DNA from: Rhodospirillaceae bacterium
GTDB lineage: Bacteria > Pseudomonadota > Alphaproteobacteria > Rhodospirillales > UBA2165
Direction: 5' to 3'
Assembly (NCBI GenBank): GCA_018649725.1
Contig: JABIHH010000051.1
Location: forward strand, 1-34,326
DNA: 34,326 nt
The notes below the pieces were generated by a model, which saw nothing but the letters and a program-made list of their open reading frames with translations, was not told where the DNA came from and made no database searches. Numbering within the stretch: position 1 is the first letter of the stretch; the number at the start of each line of letters is the position of its first letter. Below are positions 24,158 through 33,128 of this stretch, in pieces. The translations under genes and the position numbers were made by a program.

Positions 24158-24847
24158 ATGGTAAACGACGATCGATCACCGGAACAAAAAGCGGCAGGTG
24201 CTGAAACGGCAAAAATGCTGCTGGATATCAAGGCCGTGAACTTCCGCCCGAAAGAGCCGTATATCCTAACCGCCGGTTGGGCAAGCCCGGTCTATATCGA
24301 TTGCCGCTGGGTAATCTCTTTTCTGGAAGAGCGCCGAAGAATAATGAAACTGGGCGCTGATCTGTTGCGCTCCTCGATCGACATGGATGCGCTTGATATG
24401 GTTGCCGGCGGCGAGACGGCTGGTATCCCCTATGGCGCTTGGCTGTCGGAAGAACTTTCCAAGCCAATGCTCTATATCCGCAAAAAACCCAAAGGCTTTG
24501 GGCGCAACGCGCAGATCGAAGGCGACATGCCGGAAGGCAGCAAAGTTCTGCTGGTCGAGGATCTGGCAACCGATGGCGGCAGTAAAATCCTATTCATTGA
24601 CGCGCTTCGCGCCGGCGATGCTGAAGTGACCGACATCTTCGTTGTTTTTTTCTACAGCGCTTTCCCCGGCGCCGAAGAAACCATGGCCAAGGCTGGTGTA
24701 AACCTACATTACCTCGCCAATTGGTGGGATGTGCTGGAAGAAGCTGAAAAAGGCAAATATTTCTCTGAAGACGACATCCAAGGCGTCCGCGACTTCCTCG
24801 CCGACCCCCTCGGCTGGTCCGCAGCGAATGGCGGCCGGGCTGAGTAG
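24158..24847 (+). CDS. pyrE: Orotate phosphoribosyltransferase
   Basis: Makes orotidine 5'-phosphate from orotate and PRPP in pyrimidine synthesis. 229 residues, the longer alphaproteobacterial form. The PRPP motif is LLVEDLATDGGSK (131-143), where the common form has Thr-Thr-Gly; the Asp replacement is also known in this subgroup as I recall it. YIRKKPKGFGRNAQIEG (107-123) is the catalytic loop with the lysines. The start has GGGG before TAATAA-ATG. The gene is monocistronic or leads into the substrate-binding protein 44 bases later. Confidence 0.88.
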   Translation: MVNDDRSPEQKAAGAETAKMLLDIKAVNFRPKEPYILTAGWASPVYIDCRWVISFLEERRRIMKLGADLLRSSIDMDALDMVAGGETAGIPYGAWLSEELSKPMLYIRKKPKGFGRNAQIEGDMPEGSKVLLVEDLATDGGSKILFIDALRAGDAEVTDIFVVFFYSAFPGAEETMAKAGVNLHYLANWWDVLEEAEKGKYFSEDDIQGVRDFLADPLGWSAANGGRAE

Positions 24848-24891
24848 CTAATTATAAATTGAGTTGTTAGCAGAGCGGCTGGAGTCAAAGC

Positions 24892-26547
24892 ATGAGACGA
24901 TTTATTTTTATCTTAGTAGCATTCTCCGCCTTGGCTACGGCAAGTTTGGCTGAGGCTAAAGACCGCCTGGTCATTGGCATTACCCAGTTTCCTTCAACCT
25001 TCCATCCCAATATCGATTCCATGCTGGCCAAGACCTATATCCTATCAGCGACCCGCCGCCCGTTCACCGTGCAAGATCCGAAGTGGCAACTTCAATGTAT
25101 GCTGTGCACCAAACTGCCGACTATAGAAAATGGGCTCGCTAAGCCGGAAACTGCGCCCGGCGGCAAAAAAGGAATCGCGGTTACTTATACAATCAGGCCC
25201 GATGCAAATTGGGGTGATGGCAAGCCGGTCTCCAGCAAAGATGTTGTCTTTACCTGGAAAGTTGGCCGCCACCCCAAAAGCGGCGTGAGCGGCCTGGAGT
25301 TTTATCGCCGGGCTTATAAAGTCGATGTAGTCGACGCCAAAACTTTCACCCTACATTTCGACAAACTGACTTTTGCCTATAACGACATCAATGGCTTTGA
25401 GGTTTTGCCGGCGCATCTCGATGAGAAAATTTTTGATCAAGCGCCGGCGGAATATCGTAATCGCACGACCTTTGATACTGACACGACTAACAAAGGCCTC
25501 TATTTTGGCCCCTACCGCATCAGCGAAGTTCGCCCCGGCGCGCATGTCGTCCTCGTGCCGAACGAAACCTGGTGGGGCAAAAAGCCGCACTTTAAACAAG
25601 TTATCGTCAGGGTGATTGGAAATACAGCAGCGCTCGAAGCAAATTTATTGTCAGGCTCGATCGATATGATCTCCGGCGATCTCGGCATCACAATTGACCA
25701 AGCCCTGGCTTTTGAAAAACGTCATGGCAAAAAATTCAACATGGTCTATAAGTCCGGCCTGATCTATGAGCATCTCGATCTCAATCTCGACAATCCAATC
25801 TTAAAAGACAAACGCGTCCGCGAAGCCTTGATCCTGGGCATTGACCGCGCAGCCATCTCCAGCCAACTCTTTGCCGGTCGCCAACCGGTGGCCGATACCA
25901 ACATCAATCCGCTGGACTGGGTCTACACCAAAGACACACCAATCTATAAATTTGATCTCAAGGCGGCGGGGAAATTGCTTGATCAAGCCGGCTGGTCGAT
26001 CAAAAAACGCGGTATCCGCTACAATGCTAAAGGCGACAAACTTTCTTTTGAATTGATGACGACAGCTGGCAATCGAACGCGCGAATTGGTTGAGCAAGTT
26101 CTGCAAAGCCAGTGGAAGCAGCTCGGCGTTGATATCCGCATTCGGAACCAGCCGGCCCGCGTGTTCTTTGGCCAGACCGTAACCCAGCGGAAATTTACCG
26201 GCTTTGCGATGTTCGCCTGGATTTCGGCGCCTGAGAGTGTGCCGCGCTCGACCCTGCATTCAGCGCATATTCCGACCAAGGCAAATAATTGGGGCGGGCA
26301 GAATTACACCGGCTTTAAAAATGCTGAGATGGATAAGCTGCTTGAGCAGATCGAGATCGAATTGGACAAAACCAAGCGCGAGAAATTGTGGCATCGTTTC
26401 CAGAAAATCTATGCGACAGAATTGCCCGTGATCCCACTTTATTTCCGCGCCAATTCCTACATCTTACCAAAATGGCTGTCGGGCGTGACACCAACAGGGC
26501 ATCAAGGCACGACTACGCTTTGGATAGAGAATTGGGGCGTTAGATAG
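24892..26547 (+). CDS. ABC transporter periplasmic substrate-binding protein, peptide type (SBP_bac_5)
   Basis: 551 residues, family 5 binding protein as used by Dpp/Opp/Nik-type importers. A signal peptide ends near ATASLAEA (residue 22). Diagnostic segments: GKPVSSKDVVFTWKVG, KGLYFGPYRISEVRPGAHVV, LNLDNPILKDKRVREALILG and LPVIPLYFRAN at the end. An extra TRRPFTVQDP/CTKLPT region with two cysteines near residues 69-72 is uncommon. No permease or ATPase gene is adjacent; the matching ATPases may be the ones at 32154-34111. Ligand unknown. ATG has CTGGAG upstream. Confidence 0.88.
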   Translation: MRRFIFILVAFSALATASLAEAKDRLVIGITQFPSTFHPNIDSMLAKTYILSATRRPFTVQDPKWQLQCMLCTKLPTIENGLAKPETAPGGKKGIAVTYTIRPDANWGDGKPVSSKDVVFTWKVGRHPKSGVSGLEFYRRAYKVDVVDAKTFTLHFDKLTFAYNDINGFEVLPAHLDEKIFDQAPAEYRNRTTFDTDTTNKGLYFGPYRISEVRPGAHVVLVPNETWWGKKPHFKQVIVRVIGNTAALEANLLSGSIDMISGDLGITIDQALAFEKRHGKKFNMVYKSGLIYEHLDLNLDNPILKDKRVREALILGIDRAAISSQLFAGRQPVADTNINPLDWVYTKDTPIYKFDLKAAGKLLDQAGWSIKKRGIRYNAKGDKLSFELMTTAGNRTRELVEQVLQSQWKQLGVDIRIRNQPARVFFGQTVTQRKFTGFAMFAWISAPESVPRSTLHSAHIPTKANNWGGQNYTGFKNAEMDKLLEQIEIELDKTKREKLWHRFQKIYATELPVIPLYFRANSYILPKWLSGVTPTGHQGTTTLWIENWGVR

Positions 26548-26550
26548 CAC

Positions 26551-27783
26551 CTATTTGGGTGTTGGTGACGGCATCGGTGCTTGCTGGCGGGGCTGGGTGA
26601 ATACCGGGAAATAGAGCACGCTGAACAAGCCGTAAGCCAGCATCCAGGCGCCGCCTGATATCCAGATCATTGTCAGGCTGATATCCGGCAGAAGCGGTGC
26701 GGTGACCCGAAGAAGGGCCGCAATCGTTATCAGAATAAAAACCAGTGTTGTTCCTGGGGTGGCCGCTAGATCCCGCCCGGTGTGGCCCAATGAGGCCCGC
26801 GTCATGACGGCTACAATCATCGTGCCAAACGCCCCTGCTGTCAGCGCATGAATGGCAGAGGTGGGCGAGACCAAATCCGTTAGGCCGGACAGTCCAATGA
26901 GAACCAGCGCGACCGCCAGCCAGGCATAGCCTAAATGCAGCACCCACATGAGCGGCTCGCCTAAAACGGCCCAGCCTTTCCAGCGTAGCAATCTTGCGCC
27001 GTGAAGCGCGCCTGCCAGGAAGGCCAGCCAAGAGGTCAGGGGTTGGTCGGGCATCAAGACCTGAGCAATGACAAAAACAATGAGAGCCACCAGCGCGATC
27101 GTATCGAACCGGCCCATCGGCTCAGGCAATACCACTGCCCCATTGCGGACCAGCCAATTGCGGGTAAAGCTCGGCACAATTCGCCCGCCAATCACAGCAA
27201 TTAAAATTGACAATACAAAGGTCGACAATCTGATACCGATCTCAGCCGTCTCAGTCAGGCCGGTCAACTCGAGATGAACCAACCAATTGCCGAGGGTGAA
27301 AAATGATATGAGCAACAAAACCGGTAAGTTGCGCCAATTTTTTCCTGAGATCAGCTCGCGCCCTATCATCAACGCGAGCGTGGTCAAGAAAGCCAAATCC
27401 AGTACAGCTGTTACAAGCGGCCCAAGAGAGACAGAAGTTATAAAACCCAAACGCCCGACCAACCAAAAGGCGACCAGCAAACCCAACCGCCAGCCGCTAA
27501 CCGGCAAGCGTCCCGTCCAATTTGGAATGGCCGTAAGGATGAAGCCGGCGATGGCAGCGGCGGCAAAACCAAACAACATTTCGTGCTGGTGCCAGAGCAT
27601 GGCATCAAAGCCGTCGGGCAATTCCAACAGGTCGGCATAGTTTAACAGCCAAAAAGGAACAGCCAACGTTGCCCACAGACCAGCAGCCATGAAAAATGGC
27701 CGGAAACTGTTTTGCAGGAGTATCGGCCCCGCCTCTGCTTTACGCTTTATTTCAGCAATGCGTTCGTGTGGTTTCTCAGGCAT
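26551..27783 (-). CDS. nnrS: NnrS family membrane protein
   Basis: 410 residues, about 12 membrane helices. NSFRPFFMAAGLWATLAVPF, AMLWHQHEMLFGFAAAAIAG (histidines H65 and H67) and NWTGRLPVSG are the NnrS signature. NnrS proteins are heme- and copper-containing membrane proteins that relieve nitric oxide stress and are often found with denitrification genes; none are adjacent here. Nine bases separate it from the hydrolase gene upstream, so the two form one unit. There is no clear ribosome site, which hints at coupling. It ends three bases from the convergent binding-protein gene. Confidence 0.88.
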   Translation of the reverse strand: MPEKPHERIAEIKRKAEAGPILLQNSFRPFFMAAGLWATLAVPFWLLNYADLLELPDGFDAMLWHQHEMLFGFAAAAIAGFILTAIPNWTGRLPVSGWRLGLLVAFWLVGRLGFITSVSLGPLVTAVLDLAFLTTLALMIGRELISGKNWRNLPVLLLISFFTLGNWLVHLELTGLTETAEIGIRLSTFVLSILIAVIGGRIVPSFTRNWLVRNGAVVLPEPMGRFDTIALVALIVFVIAQVLMPDQPLTSWLAFLAGALHGARLLRWKGWAVLGEPLMWVLHLGYAWLAVALVLIGLSGLTDLVSPTSAIHALTAGAFGTMIVAVMTRASLGHTGRDLAATPGTTLVFILITIAALLRVTAPLLPDISLTMIWISGGAWMLAYGLFSVLYFPVFTQPRQQAPMPSPTPK

Positions 27784-27792
27784 GATTATTCA

Positions 27793-28599
27793 TTATTCTG
27801 ACAGCAGAAACTCCGTAATTTTTTTTGCGGCCTCGGGATCTTGCTGGAGAAAAAAATGTCCCCCTTCAAAATAAGCCAACTCAGCGCCCGAGATACGTGC
27901 CGCCAAATTCTCAACGACCTCGGGCTCAGCCTGTCCGTCATATTTTCCACCGCATACCAATACCGGCATATTCAGCTCTGGCAGGCGCTCATGGGTATCG
28001 TGCTCTGCACGGGCCTCTAATTGACGCCGGGAGCCCATCGCTTTGCCCGGATCATCAGCCGCGAATTTGGCTGTCTCAATTGCTTTATCAATCTGTTCTT
28101 GAAATTTTTCAGGATTTTCCTGCTGCCATTTTTCATCCAATCGCTTGTCATTCTTTGACATCCGAAAAACAATCTTCTCTTCGAGCGGCATGTCTTGCAG
28201 TGTATGAAGCGGATAGGAGGAGCCACCGGCGCCACCGCTGGAGGTACAGCCCAGCACGAGCTTTTTAACGCGCTCCGGATGATTTAGGGCCAGTTCTTGC
28301 GCCACCATACCGCCGAACGAAATCCCCATCACGAGGCAATCCTCCCAGCCGACAACGTCAAGGAGATTTGCCGCATCTTCACCGTACTCGGCCATGGTAT
28401 AAGCCCTGTCCGGCTTGTCTGTTTGCGCTAGGCCGCGCTGATCATAACTCAAGGTTTCAAAGTGATCCGGAAAGGAAGATGTCAGGGCATTTTGTGGGCG
28501 CCTCAAATCGCCGCCGGTGCCACTGATGTAAAGGAAGCGCGGTCCAACGCCTTTAACGTCATAATAAATATTGATATCGCCACATGCGGCAAAAGGCAT
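27793..28599 (-). CDS. Alpha/beta hydrolase
   Basis: 268 residues, single alpha/beta-hydrolase domain. Oxyanion segment ISGTGGD (25-31), then YDQRGLAQTDKP, the nucleophile elbow MGISFGGMVAQEL (Ser94), an acidic residue after VLVCGGKYD, and the catalytic His in GGHFFLQQ (about 248). Related enzymes include 3-oxoadipate enol-lactonase and other small ester or lactone hydrolases; the substrate cannot be told. Starts after an AGGAGGG ribosome site. First gene of the unit with nnrS. Confidence 0.87.
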   Translation of the reverse strand: MPFAACGDINIYYDVKGVGPRFLYISGTGGDLRRPQNALTSSFPDHFETLSYDQRGLAQTDKPDRAYTMAEYGEDAANLLDVVGWEDCLVMGISFGGMVAQELALNHPERVKKLVLGCTSSGGAGGSSYPLHTLQDMPLEEKIVFRMSKNDKRLDEKWQQENPEKFQEQIDKAIETAKFAADDPGKAMGSRRQLEARAEHDTHERLPELNMPVLVCGGKYDGQAEPEVVENLAARISGAELAYFEGGHFFLQQDPEAAKKITEFLLSE

Positions 28600-28654
28600 T
28601 TCACCCTCCTAATTATAATTTTAACTTGTTAGAAGGCGCTTACCTTAACTCTCA

Positions 28655-29101
28655 TCAACCCGAAACATGGCGGCAGCCCTTGCGCGCGAACATGCGTGCT
28701 TCCGAGCTTCCGACTTTCCCTTCCCCCTGGACAACCAGCATATTTTGTAATTTTACGTTCGGAATGGCCTTATAGGCGATCGGCCATAGATCCAGCCGTA
28801 GCTTATTAATATTAAGCTTTTCCTTGTTATTGAGGTAGAAGGTTTCTTTATTAAGGTGTTGCAAAAGTGCATCGCGAACACGCGGGGCGATCCCGCAAAC
28901 ATACGCGGCTTCTTCGCGATCTTTGAGGTCGAGATAAATGGTCACCGGCAATTGCCCGCTTCTTTTTTCACGCCCCTCAACTACTTTAACCAAAAAAACC
29001 GACAACTGAACCCGTTCCAAAGCCCAAGCCGGTGATGGGATAAGGCTCATCCCGCCAAAAGTTATCGCTAAACCAAGGAGACCAATTCTAATTAAACTTC
29101 T
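28655..29101 (-). CDS. Small exported protein with FliL-like features
   Basis: 148 residues from ATG 29101 (an in-frame TTG lies ten codons earlier). A signal peptide or anchor (SLIRIGLLGLAITFGGMSLI, then PSPAWA) precedes a domain beginning VQLSVFLVKVVEGREKRSG. The pattern 'YLDLKD ... IAPRVRDALLQHLNKETFYL ... LRLDLWP ... MLVVQG' resembles the C-terminal FliL domain, which has an 'RDALL' helix and an 'FVVQ' strand. It is not next to flagellar genes. The similarity is by eye, so I treat function as unknown, probably periplasmic or membrane anchored. Confidence 0.55.
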   Translation of the reverse strand, partial: RSLIRIGLLGLAITFGGMSLIPSPAWALERVQLSVFLVKVVEGREKRSGQLPVTIYLDLKDREEAAYVCGIAPRVRDALLQHLNKETFYLNNKEKLNINKLRLDLWPIAYKAIPNVKLQNMLVVQGEGKVGSSEARMFARKGCRHVSG

Positions 29102-29278
29102 CATATCAGTTACGCTTCTTTCACTTACCAAGTAAATCTCTGATCTTCATAAAAAACGACCTTTCGCCTGGGGTCAAGTAAACGCTTAAATTGTGGCAAA
29201 ATATAGGGCAAATTCTTAATCCGTATAGCACATTATTGGCGCATGGCAGTCGAGCTATTTTTAAGGTAGTTTCATCTT

Positions 29279-32161
29279 ATGAGTGACGCATCTCAAAAGA
29301 ACGCAACCATGCCCCAATCCGAGCAATTGCTAGCTGTGATCGGGGCGATGGCCGAGCAAATTCATCCAGGGCAAAATCTCTCAAGCATCGTGTCACTTGA
29401 TAAATCAATCGAGCGCGACCTCGGTTTTGACAGTTTGTCGCGCCTGGAACTCCTGCATCAGGTTGAGCGTGAATTCGATATCAATTTATCTGAACGCGCC
29501 CTCTCGGACACCGACACGGCGCGCGACATATTAGCTGAGATTTATGGCGCTGAGGACACCACAAGTTCGGTCCCGCTTTCTACTGCCGGTCTTCCAAATC
29601 GAACCCGCGAACATGCTGGCGCCGCACCTGACGAGCTTGGCACTTTGAACGCGATATTGCGCTGGCATGCAGAAATGCAGCCCGACCGTATCCATGTCCA
29701 TTTTTATGCGGATCAAGCAGCGACGGACACGCCCGAAGCCATCACCTATGGACAGTTGTATGATCAGGCCAAAAAAATAGCGGCCGGTTTGATCGAGCGA
29801 CAGCTGTCACCCGGCGAGTCTGTGCTCCTGATGCTGCCGACAGGCCGGGAATATTTAGTCAGTTTTTTTGGTGTGTTGTTGGCAGGTGGCGTGCCGGTGC
29901 CGATCTATCCACCAGGCCGACCGCAGCAATTAGAGGAGCATATCCTACGCCACGCCAAGATTGCTGATACGGCCCTGGCTGGTTTGATGATTACAGTGGC
30001 CGAGGCAAAATTGTTCTCACATTTACTCTCCGCCCAAGTGCCCTCTCTCAGAGCCGTCGTCACGTGTGATGATCTCTTAAGCGCTGCCCCGCTCACGCGG
30101 TTTCCTGAGCCAGCTGAAAATGACACGGCTTTTTTGCAGTTCACCTCCGGCAGCACCGGCGATCCTAAAGGGGTCATCTTGAGCCACCACAATCTCGTCA
30201 GTAACATTCGGGTCATGGGCAAAGCCCTTAAAGCAACACCGGAGGATGTTTTTGTCTCATGGTTGCCGCTTTATCACGATATGGGGCTGATCGGTGCGTG
30301 GCTCGGCAGCCTCACCCATGGCGTGCCGCTGGTTATCATGTCGCCGCTCAGTTTTCTGGCGCGCCCCGAACGCTGGCTGCAGGCTATCCATCGCTATGGC
30401 GGCACAATTTCCGGCGCGCCTAATTTTGCTTACGAGGCCTGCATCAATCGCATTCGAGATGAAGATATCGAAGGCTTGGATCTCAGCTCATGGCGGGTTG
30501 CCTTTAACGGTGCTGAAGCCGTTAGCCCCAAAACCATTGTTAAATTTAGCGAGCGCTTTGCTAATTTTGGTCTTTCCAGCCAGGCGATGAATCCGGTTTA
30601 CGGACTGGCAGAAAACGCCGTCGGCCTCGCTTTTCCACCGCTTGGCCGTGAACCCCGCATTGATCGGATCGACCGCAAAAAATATATGAATACAGGTCTG
30701 GCTGAGCCAATTGAGGGGATCGAAGAAAGTATGCAAGTACCCTCCTGCGGCCGTGCTTTGGCGGGACATCAGATTAGAATTGTTAACCAGACGGGCCAGG
30801 AGTTGCCCGAACGTCATGAAGGCCGTGTCCAGTTTCAAGGTCCTTCCGCCAGCGCCGGATATTTCCGTAATCCTGAGGCAACCAAGGATTTGCTGGCGGG
30901 CGAGTGGCGCAATGCGGGTGACCTTGGCTACATGGCGGATGGTGAAGTTTTTATTACCGGCCGCCAGAAAGATCTCATCATTCGCGCTGGCCGGAATATT
31001 TATCCGGCTGAGCTTGAAGAGATGATAGGTGAAATTGATGGAGTACAGAAAGGCAATATCGCGGTCTTTGGCTCGCCCGACCCCGAAACCGGAACAGAAC
31101 GTTTGATCGTCCTGGCGGAAGCGCGGCGGCGAAGTGACGAAGCTCAGATTAAAATAAAATCCGCTATCAATGCGCTGGCGCTTGATCTTGTCGGCACCCC
31201 TCCCGATCAAATCGAACTGGTTCCCCCCCGTTCGGTACCCAAAACTTCCAGCGGCAAAATTAGACGCCAGGCGGCTCGGGCTTTGTTTGAAAGCGGCTTG
31301 CAGGAAAATGCATCCCGCGCGTCGTTAAAATGGCAAATCATACGCCTGTGTCTGGCCGCAATAGGACCGACCTTGCGGCGCGGTCTACGCTCTGCAGCTG
31401 CTTGGGTTTACGTATATTACATGTATGTTTTGTTCGCCCTCATTGCATTGGCCAGCTGGTTCATTCTGGCAATCCTGCCGGGCAAAACCCTGCGGTTTGG
31501 CTTTCTGCGTATCATGCTCTCAATACTTATGGGGCTGGGTGGTATCAGAATTTCGGTTGCGGGTCTCGCCAACATACCAAAAGACCAACGCATTATCTTT
31601 GCCAGCAATCACACCAGCTATTTCGATGGCGCGGCTTTGCTCTCGGCGCTTCCAGGCGTGCCCAGCTTTGTCGCCAAATCTGAATTAGCGGGTAACTTTA
31701 TCTCGCGGCTGTTTCTGGCCCGGCTCGGCACAAAATTCGTAAAACGCTTTCAAGCTAATGCGGCGCAAGAGATTGACGAGGTCGCCGAGACGATCCGCCA
31801 AGGCCAATCCGTGGTCTACTTCCCAGAAGGTACTTTCACCGGCATGGCAGGTCTGCTGCCTTTTCAAATGGGGGCCTTTACGACAGCTTTGGCAACGGAC
31901 GCCGCAATTGTTCCGGTTGCTCTCAGCGGTGTGCGCTCAATATTACGTGAGAACACAGGCTTTCCCCGGCCTGGAAAAATTCATGTCGAAATTCTGCCCG
32001 CCATTTTGCCCGATCCCGCTTTGGCTGATCAAAGCTGGCAAGCGGCCCTCGATCTCAGAAACCGCGTGCGCAATGCTGTCTTAGAACATTGCGGCGAACC
32101 CGACCTCGCTCATGAACATATCAACCCGCTGCATTTGAAAGAGGATGCTCAAAATGCTTAA
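29279..32161 (+). CDS. ACP - fatty acyl-AMP ligase - glycerolipid acyltransferase fusion
   Basis: 960 residues, three domains. (1) An acyl carrier domain, 15-90, with the phosphopantetheine serine S52 in LGFDSLSRLEL. (2) An adenylate-forming domain of the fatty acyl-AMP ligase kind, 115-690: PVPIYPPGRPQQLEEHILRH, ATP loop FTSGSTGDPKGVILSHHNLV (from 288), WLPLYHDMGLIG, and GRQKDLIIRAGRNIYPAELE. (3) A membrane region near 710-735 followed by a PlsC domain with NHTSYFD (about 775) and FPEGTFT (about 847). It could load a fatty acid onto its own ACP and pass it to a glycerolipid. E. coli Aas has the acyltransferase first, the opposite order. Its end overlaps the next gene by eight bases. Confidence 0.87.
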   Translation: MSDASQKNATMPQSEQLLAVIGAMAEQIHPGQNLSSIVSLDKSIERDLGFDSLSRLELLHQVEREFDINLSERALSDTDTARDILAEIYGAEDTTSSVPLSTAGLPNRTREHAGAAPDELGTLNAILRWHAEMQPDRIHVHFYADQAATDTPEAITYGQLYDQAKKIAAGLIERQLSPGESVLLMLPTGREYLVSFFGVLLAGGVPVPIYPPGRPQQLEEHILRHAKIADTALAGLMITVAEAKLFSHLLSAQVPSLRAVVTCDDLLSAAPLTRFPEPAENDTAFLQFTSGSTGDPKGVILSHHNLVSNIRVMGKALKATPEDVFVSWLPLYHDMGLIGAWLGSLTHGVPLVIMSPLSFLARPERWLQAIHRYGGTISGAPNFAYEACINRIRDEDIEGLDLSSWRVAFNGAEAVSPKTIVKFSERFANFGLSSQAMNPVYGLAENAVGLAFPPLGREPRIDRIDRKKYMNTGLAEPIEGIEESMQVPSCGRALAGHQIRIVNQTGQELPERHEGRVQFQGPSASAGYFRNPEATKDLLAGEWRNAGDLGYMADGEVFITGRQKDLIIRAGRNIYPAELEEMIGEIDGVQKGNIAVFGSPDPETGTERLIVLAEARRRSDEAQIKIKSAINALALDLVGTPPDQIELVPPRSVPKTSSGKIRRQAARALFESGLQENASRASLKWQIIRLCLAAIGPTLRRGLRSAAAWVYVYYMYVLFALIALASWFILAILPGKTLRFGFLRIMLSILMGLGGIRISVAGLANIPKDQRIIFASNHTSYFDGAALLSALPGVPSFVAKSELAGNFISRLFLARLGTKFVKRFQANAAQEIDEVAETIRQGQSVVYFPEGTFTGMAGLLPFQMGAFTTALATDAAIVPVALSGVRSILRENTGFPRPGKIHVEILPAILPDPALADQSWQAALDLRNRVRNAVLEHCGEPDLAHEHINPLHLKEDAQNA

Positions 32162-33128
32162 CCCACCTCTGCTCTCAGTCAACAACCTCGAGATCGCATT
32201 CAAATTAGATGAAGGTCTGTTTCGGGCGGTCTCAAAGGTGTCGTTTGAGTTGGAGGCCGGCAAAACTTTGGGACTGGTTGGAGAAAGTGGGAGCGGGAAA
32301 TCGCTGACGGCACTGTCGCTGTTGCGCCTGATCCCGGAGCCCGGATCAATTACCCAAGGTGAAATTAAGTTTAACGGTGAGGACATTCTCAAATTCGCCG
32401 ACAAAAATATGCGGGCTTTGCGCGGCAATAACATCTCGATGATTTTTCAGGAACCAATGACGGCGCTCAATCCGGTTCTCACCATTGGCGAGCAAATTGC
32501 GGAAGCACTGACGATCCATGACAAGGCGACTAAGCGTGATGCGCAACAAAAAGCCATCGCCATGCTCGACCGCGTTGGTATTCCAGATGCGGCGCTCCGC
32601 GCGCTAGATCATCCGCACAACCTTTCTGGCGGTATGAGGCAGCGGGCGATGATCGCGATGGCGCTTATTTGTAAGCCCGATATTCTGATCGCCGATGAAG
32701 CGACCACAGCTCTGGATACAACTGTGCAAGCGCAAATTCTGGATCTCCTGATCGATCTTCAACACGAGTTTAATATGGCAATACTGTTTATCAGCCATAA
32801 TCTCGGGGTTGTCTCTGAAATCGCAGACGATGTGATGGTCATGTATGGCGGGCGTATTATGGAAGCCTCTCCGGCGCCCCTCTTATTCGATGCACCGCAG
32901 CATCCTTATACCCAAGTCCTGTTGTCGACCCTCCCCAACCCCGCGTTACGCGGACAGCCTTTGACGGTTATCGAAGGCAGTGTGCCGACACGCTATGACT
33001 TGCTGGCAGGATGTCGATTTGCACCCCGCTGTAATCGTGCAATTGAGCAATGCATGGCAGCAGATATTTCGCTGGTTGATATTGCGCCCAATCAGCGCTC
33101 TGCTTGCATTAACATGGCGGGGCAATAA
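32154..33128 (+). CDS. Oligopeptide/dipeptide ABC transporter ATPase (OppD/DppD type)
   Basis: 324 residues. Walker A GESGSGKS, signature LSGGMRQRAMIAMAL, Walker B ILIADEATTALD and the C-terminal oligopeptide-transporter tail with its cysteines (GCRFAPRCNRAIEQC), which often bind an iron-sulfur cluster. ATG 32154 is preferred over ATG 32145 because AGAGG sits nine bases before it. It overlaps the preceding fusion gene's stop. The upstream overlap implies cotranscription with lipid metabolism, which is odd for a peptide transporter. Permeases are expected beyond the window. Confidence 0.9.
   Translation: MLNPPLLSVNNLEIAFKLDEGLFRAVSKVSFELEAGKTLGLVGESGSGKSLTALSLLRLIPEPGSITQGEIKFNGEDILKFADKNMRALRGNNISMIFQEPMTALNPVLTIGEQIAEALTIHDKATKRDAQQKAIAMLDRVGIPDAALRALDHPHNLSGGMRQRAMIAMALICKPDILIADEATTALDTTVQAQILDLLIDLQHEFNMAILFISHNLGVVSEIADDVMVMYGGRIMEASPAPLLFDAPQHPYTQVLLSTLPNPALRGQPLTVIEGSVPTRYDLLAGCRFAPRCNRAIEQCMAADISLVDIAPNQRSACINMAGQ

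Noticed and set aside
30488..31210. 240-codon minus-strand frame opposite the acyl-AMP ligase
   Set aside because: Antisense to a well-supported domain; no motifs.
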